A stretch of DNA of 64,000 nt. It comes from Tritrichomonas musculus. Lineage: Eukaryota > Parabasalia > Tritrichomonadida > Tritrichomonadidae. Location of the stretch: positions 4,526,001 through 4,590,000 of the forward strand of contig JAPFFF010000001.1 in the NCBI GenBank assembly GCA_039105265.1, given 5' to 3'. The position numbers and the translations under genes are program-made. The notes under the pieces were generated by a model. That model was given only the letters and a program-made list of their open reading frames with translations, had not been told where the DNA came from and searched no databases. Below are positions 17,705 to 27,351 of the stretch, piece by piece; the first letter of the stretch is position 1, and the number at the start of each line of letters is the position of its first letter.

Positions 17705-18656
17705 ACGTGCTTTCATTTTATAAATACCATATCAATAGATCCATAGCACTAAATTTTAATCTGGAACCAAAAAGTCAGTACCACCAAATAAGTTATCAAA
17801 AAGTTTTTTATATGTTTATTAATATTTTTTTCTTAAAATCGTAGCAAATTAGGCCAATTATCGCATTTAGACTCCCAAGACCGATATCACCAAATGTACA
17901 TTCGATGTATTATACCATGAATTGCAAGATTTTTCCAATTTGGTCATGCTTTTATAAAATCGCATATCTTTGAAATTACATTGTTACTTGATTTTCTTAC
18001 CTACCTTATTTAGTAATCCGACAGAAAAATAAGAAAACTTTTCCTTACAACTAGTTCCAACTAATACTATTATAGATACAATACTATATTTTAGTTATTC
18101 TCCTCAAGATCTTTTTTTTTTTTTATATAACTTAAAAGTCAACACACATATACTAAATGGAAACTTAGGAAAGAAAATTAATTACAGTGTTAATAATTAA
18201 GATAATTAAGATATATTTTTTTTATTTTTATAAACTTTTTGAAGCGGCCAAAATCTCAGTACCAATTATTTTCACTTTTTGAGGCAATTTTATTTTATTT
18301 TCTCTTCATTTCTTTTGAATTTTCACTTTTTTGAGAACTTTGGTGGTACTGAGTTTTTGGTTCCAGTTTATTTGTATGATTTTTCATACAATTTAATTAT
18401 TTTTTTAAATATTTAATAATAAATTATATAAAAATTATTATTATACATTATAAGTTTTGTTAAATATTATAAGTTTTACTTTTTTGATTTGGAGATATTA
18501 GTAAAATAGTCAAAATTAAAACATTTCTGATTTAAAATATTTCTGATCATATTTGGTTTTCTTTTTTAAATAAAAACGATCAAACTATAGCCAATTTATG
18601 CTAGATTGACCTTGCTCTGGATCTACTGAAGTGTTATGGATCTATTGAAAGCACGT
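17705..18656. mobile_element. outer TIR element, ACGTGCTTTC ends
   Basis: The left end ACGTGCTTTC...CAATAGATCCATA (17705 to about 17746) matches, inverted, the right end TATGGATCTATTGAAAGCAC (to 18656). The left copy holds an extra ~17 bp between the two matching blocks. It encloses the element at 17761-18366. No clear target duplication was seen. The right end adjoins coding sequence of the B56 gene. Confidence 0.55.
17761..18366. mobile_element. 606-bp non-autonomous element with 28-bp TIRs
   Basis: CTGGAACCAAAAAGTCAGTA plus CCACCAAA at 17761-17788 is inverted at 18339-18366 with a single mismatch. A third, partial copy of the TIR word (CCAAAATCTCAGTACCAA) lies inside near 18247, suggesting internal transposase sites or a rearrangement. 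There is no coding capacity and no clear target duplication. Confidence 0.7.
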
Positions 18657-19012
18657 TATTTTTTTTTCGAAAAATTCTAGCAAGATATTCTGCCCGTCGT
18701 CCGTCAGCGCTAACCCTTTATAGGGGAAGAAAATCTCCAATAGTAGTTCCTGCAGCGCTTGACACTTCTCCAAAAAATGACAAAAAAATACCGCAAAATC
18801 AATCTAAACCAGAAAATGACAAGAATTTAAAGACCGCAACAAAAAATACGAAAAATATCGAAAAATCTGTTGCAAAAGGTAAAACAGAAAAAGATCCAGT
18901 CATTGATGTTGGGTTACCAAATACTCTAACATCTGTACCAATTGTTCATCATAGTCATCATATAGATATTGTTTTTGAAAATCTACCCAATCTTCCTACT
19001 CCAAATCAAATT
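18657..19012 (+). other. coding-like 5' extension of the B56 gene without an ATG
   Basis: The frame of the B56 gene continues upstream of its first ATG for about 130 codons with good codon character (RKILARYSARRPSALTLYRG, then a Lys/Pro/Asn-rich linker, then GLPNTLTSVPIVHHSHHIDI). No ATG occurs in it, and its upstream edge coincides with the end of the TIR element at 18656. The simplest reading is that insertions removed or displaced the original start. Confidence 0.6.
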
Positions 19013-20500
19013 ATGAACGATCCCAGAAACTCAAACACAATGAATTTAATGGAAAAAAAAATTGAAATATGCTCTGTTTTATGCGATTTTTCTGACCCAA
19101 ATGCTGATGTCAAAGCAAAATCAATAAAGACTTCGACATTAATTGAATTAGATTTTATATTTTCAAACTCAGCTCTTGTTCAAAGGTTACCCCCTCAAAT
19201 TGTAGATAAATATTTTGAAATGCTGATGACAAATATAATGAGAGATTTATCACCAATAAAGAAAGAATATTTAATTTTTGACGATGAGCCTGCACTAGTT
19301 GATATTAATTGGCCCCATTTACAATTAATTTACAAACAATTATTGCTTTTTCAACAATATCACCCTGAAAAATTTACGATTAAAGTCGCATCAAAGTTAT
19401 TAACTCGTATTCATGCACCTGATATTGAAGAAAGAGAACAAGTTTTACATTTTTTTAAAGTTTATGCATCGGCTAATCCAAGCCAAGTTACACTTATACT
19501 CAGAAAATTTTCATATATTCTTCAAGATTATTTAAATCACAATTGCTATCCCTTTGCCGTATCTCCAATATTAAAATTCTATCTAATTGAATTTCCATTG
19601 CAATGCAAAGAAGGCCAATTGCTTATTACGATATTTGCAACTTCTGTTCTACCACTACTCTCAAGTCAGCATATTCTTAGTTTCTTTGGATCACTTGTAC
19701 AAATAATGCAATTTTTTATTACGGTTGATCCATCTTTAACACCACAAATCATTCGAAGAGTAATATCATACTGGCCGCAATCAAATCCCGGCAAACAAAT
19801 TCTCTTTATTTCACTTTTAACCTCGCTTATGGAAAACTTATCACGTAGTGAATTTGAAAAATTAGCCAAACCAATCTTCAAACTGCTTTCAAGTTATGCT
19901 TCTTCTTCCAATGCCAAGGTTGCAGAAGCTTCCCTACAAGTTTGCTCAAATATAAAAATCATACCGAAAATTTTAGATAACACTCGAATTATTTTTCCTA
20001 TTACATATCCAGAATTCTCTCTCACTGTTCGCGAACACTGGAATCAAGATACTCAAACATGTGCATTGAACACTTTAAAGTCGATGCATGATCTGGATCC
20101 ATTTTTATTTGAAGAGCTTACACAGAGTAATCGAAGAGGCAATCAGTCTTTTATTTCACAAACTTCTTCTATATCAACAATCGGATCATTAGGATCTACT
20201 TCACCAGGACCTTATATGGGGAATTTAAATCGAATGAATCAAAAACGGCTCGACTTATATCAAAAAGATGCTGAGCTACTTGCACACAAAAATTGGGCTC
20301 TGATCGCAAGGTCAGCAGCTAGAATTGATCGAACTGTTAACTTGGCAAAAATATTGACTGAAATTCAGAAACAATTTAATAAGCAACCTGAAGAGACAAA
20401 TTTATTGAAAAATGATTCTTTTAAGAGAATTAATTCCAATCTAAATGGAAGAATTCCACCACCACAACCAAGTCTCCTCAATTTGAACACGAGGTTTTAA
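19013..20500 (+). CDS. PP2A regulatory subunit B56 (B')
   Basis: Regulatory subunit that targets protein phosphatase 2A to substrates, including centromeric and signalling proteins. From the first ATG it has 495 residues, mostly HEAT-like helical repeats of the B56 family: DPNADVKAKSIKTSTLIELDF, PHLQLIYKQLLLFQQYHP, REQVLHFF, then FFITVDPSLTPQIIRRVISY-WPQSNPGKQ, and the typical NAKVAEASLQVCSN... FPITYPEFSLTVREHWN near residue 345. A Ser-rich and basic C-terminus follows. The upstream in-frame extension (18657-19012) looks like the natural N-terminal tail, so the present gene is either 5'-truncated or starts internally at 19013. The B56 core appears intact from this ATG. Confidence 0.85.
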   Translation: MNDPRNSNTMNLMEKKIEICSVLCDFSDPNADVKAKSIKTSTLIELDFIFSNSALVQRLPPQIVDKYFEMLMTNIMRDLSPIKKEYLIFDDEPALVDINWPHLQLIYKQLLLFQQYHPEKFTIKVASKLLTRIHAPDIEEREQVLHFFKVYASANPSQVTLILRKFSYILQDYLNHNCYPFAVSPILKFYLIEFPLQCKEGQLLITIFATSVLPLLSSQHILSFFGSLVQIMQFFITVDPSLTPQIIRRVISYWPQSNPGKQILFISLLTSLMENLSRSEFEKLAKPIFKLLSSYASSSNAKVAEASLQVCSNIKIIPKILDNTRIIFPITYPEFSLTVREHWNQDTQTCALNTLKSMHDLDPFLFEELTQSNRRGNQSFISQTSSISTIGSLGSTSPGPYMGNLNRMNQKRLDLYQKDAELLAHKNWALIARSAARIDRTVNLAKILTEIQKQFNKQPEETNLLKNDSFKRINSNLNGRIPPPQPSLLNLNTRF

Positions 20501-20890
20501 TTCTTTTTACGGTTATTTGTTTTGTTTTTGAAAATATTTTGATTTGTATCAATAAAAAAAATGTTATTTAATATTTTTTTGCCTATTTATTGCAAATATT
20601 ATTACCAATTGCTTTCATTGTCCTACATCACAAAAAAAAAACATGCTTGCTTTAACCGTGATATAAAAAATGCATAGCCTAAGCATGCTTTTTTTGTTTA
20701 AAAATTAATGAAAGAAAAATTACAAATGGAAATAATTGAAATATAAAAACAACAAATGACATATTCAAAAACAATTGGAATATAAAAAATTGAGTTTTTA
20801 TTTGTTTGATTTGTAAAATTTTAGAATTCAAGACTTTATGGCGAAATCATATCGTAAAAATAAAACTTCAATTAAACGTCAAACTAAATT
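20501..20890. other. intergenic with a short hairpin
   Basis: AAAAAAACATGCTT (20635-20648) can pair with AAGCATGCTTTTTTT (20681-20695) with one bulge. Nothing else is recognised. Its role is unknown. Confidence 0.4.
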
Positions 20891-21517
20891 ATGTATTTTG
20901 TACCAAATGAAACCAAACCAGACCAAATTATTATTAAGGCAGTCGTTCTAGGAAACACAGAAGTTGGCAAAACATCTTTGTGCAATCGATTTTATTTAAA
21001 AAAATGGGATCCTTTAACCGCGCCGACGATATCAGCTTCATGCTTAAGGTCAGAAGTACGAATACTTGATCGTGACATTCAATTTTGCATATGGGATACA
21101 GCTGGAGAGGAAAGATATAAATCAGTTACTCATTTATATTATCGAAATTCACATATTGCTATAATTGTTGTAGATTTGACAGTTCCTCAATCACTTGATA
21201 TTGCAACGGAATGGATCAATGAAGTAAAAGAGCACGGTCCGGCAAATATTCCATTCATTATTTTTGGTAATAAAGCAGACTTAAAAGATAGAATTGCTTT
21301 AGATGGTAAAACTTTGAATGAATTTGCACAAAGTAATGACGCCGAATATATTCAAGTTTCAGCGCTGACGGGTTTACATGTTGATGAAGCATTTAACAAA
21401 GCCGCACAATTAGGATTAGAATATTTTAATAAAAACTCGACAGCAATTGAACAAGATGTACCTCTTACTCCAAATGATGATGAAAATCAAAAAGAGAAAA
21501 AAAAAGGTTGTTGCTGA
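20891..21517 (+). CDS. Rab-family small GTPase
   Basis: Membrane-traffic switch GTPase of 208 residues. Motifs in order: P-loop GNTEVGKTS, switch I with an APTISAS threonine, WDTAGEERYKS (switch II, Rab-type), YYRNSHIAIIVVDLT, GNKADL (base recognition, with G in place of the usual first position), and SALTG. The C-terminus is basic and ends KKKGCC, a double-cysteine prenylation site. Switch II and the CC end identify a Rab, nearest in style to the Rab5/Rab22 group, but the subfamily is not certain. Confidence 0.93.
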   Translation: MYFVPNETKPDQIIIKAVVLGNTEVGKTSLCNRFYLKKWDPLTAPTISASCLRSEVRILDRDIQFCIWDTAGEERYKSVTHLYYRNSHIAIIVVDLTVPQSLDIATEWINEVKEHGPANIPFIIFGNKADLKDRIALDGKTLNEFAQSNDAEYIQVSALTGLHVDEAFNKAAQLGLEYFNKNSTAIEQDVPLTPNDDENQKEKKKGCC

Positions 21518-21822
21518 AAAACATTATAAGTTTTTTTGATCATTTATCTTTATAACGAAATCTATCCTTAATATTTATTTGTTAAAACTGCCACATCAAA
21601 TTTATACTTTATTTTCATCATTTTCTCAAAGAAAAAAAGCAAAACATGATACATTGGTGAGATAATCCAGTGTATTGATGCATTTAACTTCTATATTAAA
21701 TGTTTAAATATATTGCATGGTGATGCAAAAAAGAATAATAAAGGTTTTCCCAAAATAAAGGTTTTTCACTTTTTCTAATAAAACTTTTTGAAAAAAAATT
21801 TAAATCTCAAATATAAAATTTA
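21518..21822. other. intergenic, nothing recognised
   Basis: AT-rich spacer between the Rab gene and an ARM-like gene. No structured element was seen. Confidence 0.4.
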
Positions 21823-23298
21823 ATGATTTTTAACTTTTTTGCACCTACTTTAATTCCGCATCAAGTACAACAACGTTTACTTGAAAGAGAAAATGATGAC
21901 CAAAAAAGTATATTGGAAGAAAAATCAAATGAAGACATTAAAGAAATAAATTTTAAGTCAATCAATTATTTTAACCAATTATCTGAACCTACTATTGAAA
22001 ATAAGATAATTTTAGAAATGTATTCATATTTGATTAAAAATATTCAATATATACCCATTCCAAATCTTCAATGCCAAAGTATTATTCAACAACATGCATT
22101 AAATACTAGTAATATTCATATTGCACAAAAATCTTTACAATATCTTTCATTTTATGCAAAAAAAGATCAAAATTTAGAAAAATTAATTATAATGAATATG
22201 AATATTGATTTCCTTCATAAATGCTTTTCTTCCGTATTTAATAAGGAAATTTTTGATTTTTTAGATACTTTTTTAAAATTTTCTCCAAATATCGTGAAGT
22301 TTTGTCTTGATAATGGCTTTTACTATGACCTTTGCAATCAGTATATAAAAATCGATGAAATACAATTGTTTTATAATATATCACTGATAAAAACGGCAAT
22401 ATTAACATTTAATTTAACAAATGATAGTTGCAATCCTTTTTATGAATGTATTATGTCATACATATCAAGCAGGATTGATGAAGGGATTAGAGATATAAAT
22501 GTTCGTGAATTAGTTTGCTATTGCATAGCAATTTGCTTAGTTAAGATGCCAAAAAGTATTAACTACAATATTTTATATGACAATATTATGATTTATTGGC
22601 AGAGCGATACATTTGATGAAATAGTAATTTCAATTAGGTATAATATCAGTCTTATAATTTATAATTGTTGTAGTAAGCTTTGTTACAGAGATTTTTTGAG
22701 TCGCCGTCGTTGCTCAACATGGATAAAGTCAAATTTAATGGAGATTAAAGAAAATGATGAATCATACAAATATCACAATGAAATAGATGATATTAATACA
22801 ATTTTAATAGGTTCTTTAATTTCATTATTAAAAATGAAATCGAGCTGTATTTATGAATTATTTACTTCACGTACCGAAATAACTATTGATAATTCTTTCA
22901 TTGATAGAATGCTTAGCTTTCTTGAAAATGGAAATTATAAAATGAAAAATATATCTGCCCAATTCTTTTGGGAGCTTTGTCGAATAAAGAAAAGAAGAAT
23001 GAATGAAAAATTTATTTATCCATATTTCATAAGTCATAACATAGTCGGAAAATTAATTGAATTTTTTGATCAACTCGATGGAATACCTCTCAAATCGGCT
23101 TTGGAAGGCTTTTTAAATATAGTACAATCAATTATTAAAGACTCAAACTATAACAATCATCCAATTATCAAACAAATTAGAACGGAAGATAACTATAATA
23201 TTTTTCAAGAAATCGCATTGAACAACTTAAATGAAGAAATACGTAATCTTGCAACTTTGATTATTAGACAAATTTTTACCAGCGATAATACAAAATAA
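21823..23298 (+). CDS. hypothetical ARM/HEAT-like helical repeat protein
   Basis: A 491-residue protein that I do not recognise at family level. It is predicted all-helical, with repeated amphipathic pairs (AQKSLQYLSFYAKKDQNLEKL, EIFDFLDTFLKFSPNIVKFC, MKNISAQFFWELCRIKK). The overall plan resembles two other products in this window (36516-37847 and 44994-46331): an N-terminal basic/polar segment, then weak armadillo-type repeats of about 40 residues. The start MIFNFFAPTLIPHQVQQRLL has an importin-alpha-binding-like flavour only by context. A scaffold or transport adaptor role is inference. Confidence 0.7.
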   Translation: MIFNFFAPTLIPHQVQQRLLERENDDQKSILEEKSNEDIKEINFKSINYFNQLSEPTIENKIILEMYSYLIKNIQYIPIPNLQCQSIIQQHALNTSNIHIAQKSLQYLSFYAKKDQNLEKLIIMNMNIDFLHKCFSSVFNKEIFDFLDTFLKFSPNIVKFCLDNGFYYDLCNQYIKIDEIQLFYNISLIKTAILTFNLTNDSCNPFYECIMSYISSRIDEGIRDINVRELVCYCIAICLVKMPKSINYNILYDNIMIYWQSDTFDEIVISIRYNISLIIYNCCSKLCYRDFLSRRRCSTWIKSNLMEIKENDESYKYHNEIDDINTILIGSLISLLKMKSSCIYELFTSRTEITIDNSFIDRMLSFLENGNYKMKNISAQFFWELCRIKKRRMNEKFIYPYFISHNIVGKLIEFFDQLDGIPLKSALEGFLNIVQSIIKDSNYNNHPIIKQIRTEDNYNIFQEIALNNLNEEIRNLATLIIRQIFTSDNTK

Positions 23299-23655
23299 AT
23301 ATATAAAATAAAAATTAAAATGAAATTGAAGAAATAATGATACATCAAAGAATGCATTGATTTTACTTTTACTGATAATATATTATCATACATTAAGTAA
23401 AAGCTTACAATATCAATAATATTAAGCTCACTAGATAAATATATATATAATCATATATATTGAATAATAAAAATATTAATATTCTATATTCGATATACTT
23501 AGTTTTGATTGCAACTTTGCTTATTTTATTATTTTTTTTAATTGACATTATCTTCATTTGATGATAATTCATTAGTAAGCATTTTCATGATTTCAATTCA
23601 AAAAAAATTTTTTTTTTTTTGAAAAGTTTATTTTATTGCCGTTTCAAATTTAAAC
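23299..23655. other. intergenic, nothing recognised
   Basis: AT-rich spacer with short (AT)n runs upstream of the APC7 gene. Confidence 0.4.
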
Positions 23656-25152
23656 ATGAATCCTCCTGATCAGTTCGCTCCATATATGAAATTGGGCCTT
23701 TATCGCTCAGTTGATATTTTGGCATCATTTGTACCTCATCCTTCCACCCGAGTTTTGATTACTCGAGCTAGAGCATTAACAGACTTACGAAAGTATCATT
23801 CCGCTGTTAAAGTTCTTGATACAATTGATAGAAACAGTAGAACAGAAGAAGAAATGAATGAAATATTAGAGCTTCGTTTTACTTGCTATTTGAATATGCA
23901 AAATGCTTCAACAAAATGCACATCTTTACTTCCTTATCTTGCAAATCGCGTTTTAACACCAAAACTACATGTTCTTGCAGCTCAGGCTTATATTATGCAA
24001 GAGGAAACTCATTCGCCTAATCATCCAGCAATTCATCATTTAATGGAAGTACTGAAATTATATCCGATGGCAATTGAACTGGTTGAAAGTCTTTTATTTG
24101 TTGGTGCACCAATTCAAGAAGTACTTGCATTAATCCCACAGGGATACGCAAAACTTTATATACAATCTCTTCAATATACAGCAAATTCTGAATTTAAGAA
24201 AGCAATAGAATGTTTTTCAGAAGGAGTGTCCAATATTATTCCAATGCCAGTTTGTATATTGAACCAAATTTGCATTAATGCTGTTCATAGCAATCAAATG
24301 GAGCTTTTCGATTCAACAGTTGCATTGATACCAGAAGATGAACTTGATATAATAGATCTTCGCGCAGCTCGTTTGAAGCAACTTCGAAAGGGAGATGAAC
24401 TAAACCAACTAGCATTACTTGCACTGAATTCAGATGAAAACAATGCAAATGCATGGCTCACATTTTCACATCTTCTTGAATTTAATGGAGATCATCAACG
24501 CGCATTACAGACAACTCGAAAAGCACTTTTACTCGATCGAGCTTCACGACGAGGATTCATGCGACATGGCGAGCTTCGAATGCAACGGAACGACACCAAA
24601 AAAGCTTTAACTGCTTTTACCAAAGCTCATCAAGTTCACGAAGGAATCGATAGCTATACAGAAATAGTTAAGTGCTATTGCTTACTTGAAGAATGGCCAA
24701 TGGCTGAAGCTTTTGCCGCAAAAGCGCTTCTCGTTTTTCCAGCTGATTCAGAACACGGTGCTCTTTCACTTACGTTGATGGGTCTAGCATTGCGTAATCG
24801 AGAACCACAAAAGGCAGTTGAGTTTCTTAAAAAAGCACTTAAAAAGATGCCTGAGCATAATGAGGCATTGAATGCGCTTATTGATATGAGAATTAAAGAT
24901 GAAGATCTTGATGGGGCAGAAGCAGTTTTGAGGGAATACCGCGAGCAAACACAAGATTTCTTCTTTTGGATTAAACTTGGAGAAATTTATGGATATAAAA
25001 GAGAATTTCCAAAAGCACTCGAATATGTTTCTACAGCTTCGAGACTTGATCCAGGCAATGAGCGAGCACGCGATATGCTTGAACAACTTGAAACGATGAT
25101 TCGAGAAAATGATTCTGATTTTGAAACAGAAGAAGACGGTCTCTCATTTTAA
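23656..25152 (+). CDS. APC7: anaphase-promoting complex subunit 7 (TPR protein)
   Basis: TPR subunit of the APC/C ubiquitin ligase, acting in mitotic exit. At 498 residues it is about the size of animal APC7 (~565). An N-terminal helical segment (MKLGLYRSVDILASFV...RARALTDLRKYHSAVKVLD) is followed by tandem TPRs. Diagnostic blocks are LYIQSLQYTANSEFKKAIEC, NAWLTFSHLLEFNGDHQRAL, KALLLDRASRRGFMRHGELR, AVEFLKKALKKMPEHNEALN and a final EYVSTASRLDPGNERARDML, before an acidic C-terminal tail, also typical of APC7. CDC27/APC3 and APC6/APC8 are alternatives, but the order of blocks and the tail favour APC7. Confidence 0.8.
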   Translation: MNPPDQFAPYMKLGLYRSVDILASFVPHPSTRVLITRARALTDLRKYHSAVKVLDTIDRNSRTEEEMNEILELRFTCYLNMQNASTKCTSLLPYLANRVLTPKLHVLAAQAYIMQEETHSPNHPAIHHLMEVLKLYPMAIELVESLLFVGAPIQEVLALIPQGYAKLYIQSLQYTANSEFKKAIECFSEGVSNIIPMPVCILNQICINAVHSNQMELFDSTVALIPEDELDIIDLRAARLKQLRKGDELNQLALLALNSDENNANAWLTFSHLLEFNGDHQRALQTTRKALLLDRASRRGFMRHGELRMQRNDTKKALTAFTKAHQVHEGIDSYTEIVKCYCLLEEWPMAEAFAAKALLVFPADSEHGALSLTLMGLALRNREPQKAVEFLKKALKKMPEHNEALNALIDMRIKDEDLDGAEAVLREYREQTQDFFFWIKLGEIYGYKREFPKALEYVSTASRLDPGNERARDMLEQLETMIRENDSDFETEEDGLSF

Positions 25153-25547
25153 TTTTGTGTAATTATAATTTTTTTTTTGATTTTGCTTATTTTATTCATC
25201 ACTGATGAATCATCAACCATGTGAAGTTTTTGAATAGTTAATCATTTTAATTATTAATATAAATGATACATATTATATAATAAAATTTAAAAAGCATATA
25301 TGCAAAACCTTAAAATAATACTTTTTTATTCTATAGAGCCAAAATCATATAAATTTGAGGTGGTATATCAAATTATTTTCAAGAAGTCTTTGAATTACTT
25401 CAGCACACGGATCATTACAAAGTATCTACCACACAAATTATTAAAAATAGCTTTATTGGTTGTAACATCAAAAACAAATTGGTGATTGAATATTTTTCAG
25501 ATCTGAAAATTTTTTTAAATGACCGTTTAAAAATAATAAATAAATAC
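25153..25547. other. intergenic, nothing firm
   Basis: A 61-codon frame at 25300-25485 has no family resemblance and is not called. Confidence 0.35.
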
Positions 25548-26249
25548 ATGGAAACTCCAACAAAAAATTTGAATGTAGAAGAAGGATATTATTCGAATCC
25601 AAGAATACGAAGCTTTTTTAAGTTTGATCCCATTGAATTTTCTGATGATGTTATTTGCTCTTTATCATTTTATATCAATAACACCATTGACACAATCAAC
25701 TCTCTACTAACAAGCATAGAAGTGTCTGAAAAGAATAAATCAATATTTCAAAACGAACTAGTTACCAAACTCCAAAATTCTATTGATGAAAACGCAGATA
25801 AATTCGAATTATATATAATGAGAAATATCTTTGATATTTCCGTTAACATTGATTTAACTTCTGATATCGATACACCAAAAAAGAAGAGTGATGAAGACGA
25901 AAAAAAATTTTCAGACAATCAAGATGATGATTTTGATGACAAAGATCTAGATCGGCAACTTGCAGAATTGTATGCACAGATTCAAGAATCACAAGCTAAA
26001 AGAGTTCAACTTGTTACGACCATCAAAACAAATAAAGCAAAACTTAATGAGGTAAGAGAATTAACAAAACGCTTACCTGATATCAATAGGATTATAGAAT
26101 TAACACAGCAACTACCATCAGATGAAATAAAAAAATTATCTAATACTTTTAATGACTTATTGCAGCAAGTACAGGATCTTGCAAACCGGAAACAAAGTGA
26201 AAAGAAGTTATTTGAAAATGAAAAAAATAGTTTTGAATTTGATGACTAA
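25548..26249 (+). CDS. MIS12: probable Mis12 kinetochore subunit
   Basis: A 233-residue coiled-coil protein. The frame opens at a TTG (25479) but the first ATG is 25548. The pattern fits Mis12: an N-terminal FFKFDPIEFSDDVICS block, where Mis12 proteins have an FFGFxPxxF-like sequence, a helical bundle with IFQNELVTKLQNSIDENADK and FELYIMRNIFDISVNI, an acidic linker, then a long coiled coil (DRQLAELYAQIQESQAKRVQ, ELTKRLPDINRIIELTQQL). In other eukaryotes Mis12 organises the KMN complex between centromere and microtubules. Identification rests on pattern and length, since Mis12 diverges strongly. Its neighbours are APC7 and a bromodomain-like gene on the same strand. Confidence 0.55.
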   Translation: METPTKNLNVEEGYYSNPRIRSFFKFDPIEFSDDVICSLSFYINNTIDTINSLLTSIEVSEKNKSIFQNELVTKLQNSIDENADKFELYIMRNIFDISVNIDLTSDIDTPKKKSDEDEKKFSDNQDDDFDDKDLDRQLAELYAQIQESQAKRVQLVTTIKTNKAKLNEVRELTKRLPDINRIIELTQQLPSDEIKKLSNTFNDLLQQVQDLANRKQSEKKLFENEKNSFEFDD

Positions 26250-26336
26250 ATACATTTGTATGTTAATGATATTTTATATATTTTATATTTTAAAAGGAAA
26301 TTTGGCCAATAGAATGCGGGAGAACGTTAACTGATA

Positions 26337-27155
26337 ATGAATGATAATGAGAATAAAGTTTGCACAAAAATATTTCAAACTATTATAAACAATCCTCTTT
26401 CTCGACTTTTTTGGACTGATCAATCTGATGTTGTAAATTCCAATATTCAACATCCAGTTAATCTAGAATACATATCAATTCGATTATTCAAAGAAAAATA
26501 TACAAGAGCTGCTGACTTTATATTTGATTTAAATTTATGCCTTAATAATGGAAAAAATGGGTCCGTAAAAGGAACAATTAAATATGCTGCAGCTCAAGAA
26601 TTATTAATGATTTTTGAAAATCTCGTAGCTAATTTGCAACCACTCGCACATCCAAATACACTCCCTCTTCGATTTTTTACCAGTGAGTTTGAAGAAGAAA
26701 ATGCTCTTCCTGAAGCTTCAATTATGTCAAATGAAAATAATGATGAAGGCACACATTCACCTCAATCAGAAATTTTCCAGATGAATTCTGATCCAAACGA
26801 TTTAGTTACTTTACTTCGTGATATTAAACTCCTAACTTCCACTGATCTTACAATGAAGTTAGCTGTCCTTGTTAAAAATTTGCAACCAAATGCAATAACG
26901 CTTAGCAATACATTATCTTTCAATGTAGGCTTAATGACAGAAGAAACAAGAATTGCTGTGAGAAGTTATGTTACAGAACTTTTACACGACGCTGCTTCTG
27001 GTAAAATAGATCCTTTCGCTCGACCTTTTGGTACAAAAGTTGATCCAATTAAAATTCAAGAAAGAGGCATATTTTTGAGAACGTCAAGAATTGATCCAAT
27101 TCCTCACCAAGATCAACCTCAATCACAAATTCTTAATGAAAAGCAAGAACACTGA
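26337..27155 (+). CDS. divergent bromodomain plus ET-like protein
   Basis: A 272-residue protein. Residues ~5-95 resemble a bromodomain: CTKIFQTIINNPLSRLFW, a DVVNSNIQHPVNLEYISIRL stretch matching the ZA loop with 'P[M/V][D/N]L..I', and YTRAADFIFDLNLCLNNG, with the terminal N of the BC helix. Residues ~155-220 resemble the extra-terminal (NET) domain of BET proteins: DLVTLLRDIKLLTS, LAVLVKNLQP, and a final TRIAVRSYVTELLHD. This suggests an acetyl-lysine reader in chromatin. The ZA loop is short and the conserved Tyr is not obvious, so acetyl-lysine binding is uncertain. Confidence 0.6.
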   Translation: MNDNENKVCTKIFQTIINNPLSRLFWTDQSDVVNSNIQHPVNLEYISIRLFKEKYTRAADFIFDLNLCLNNGKNGSVKGTIKYAAAQELLMIFENLVANLQPLAHPNTLPLRFFTSEFEEENALPEASIMSNENNDEGTHSPQSEIFQMNSDPNDLVTLLRDIKLLTSTDLTMKLAVLVKNLQPNAITLSNTLSFNVGLMTEETRIAVRSYVTELLHDAASGKIDPFARPFGTKVDPIKIQERGIFLRTSRIDPIPHQDQPQSQILNEKQEH

Positions 27156-27351
27156 TTTAATGTTTTATATTATTATTTAAATATTATTTATATTTGTCAA
27201 TATCTATGATTAATTATGCTTTTTTTTTTCTGTGGTTTTCTTTGAAATATTTCTGAAATCAAACTTTTTCTTTATATTCGATAAATACTTAATTTTTTCG
27301 AACTACAGCTCAATATTTTCTTTTATTTAAATAACACCAATACTAAAATCA

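Noticed and set aside
17061-17723. Three His/Ile/Tyr-rich frames
   Set aside because: They follow the GGATACATC minirepeats and shift with them.
20635-20695. Hairpin downstream of B56 as a terminator
   Set aside because: Eukaryotic Pol II genes do not use such terminators and the stem is mostly A/T with a bulge; kept only as a minor structure.
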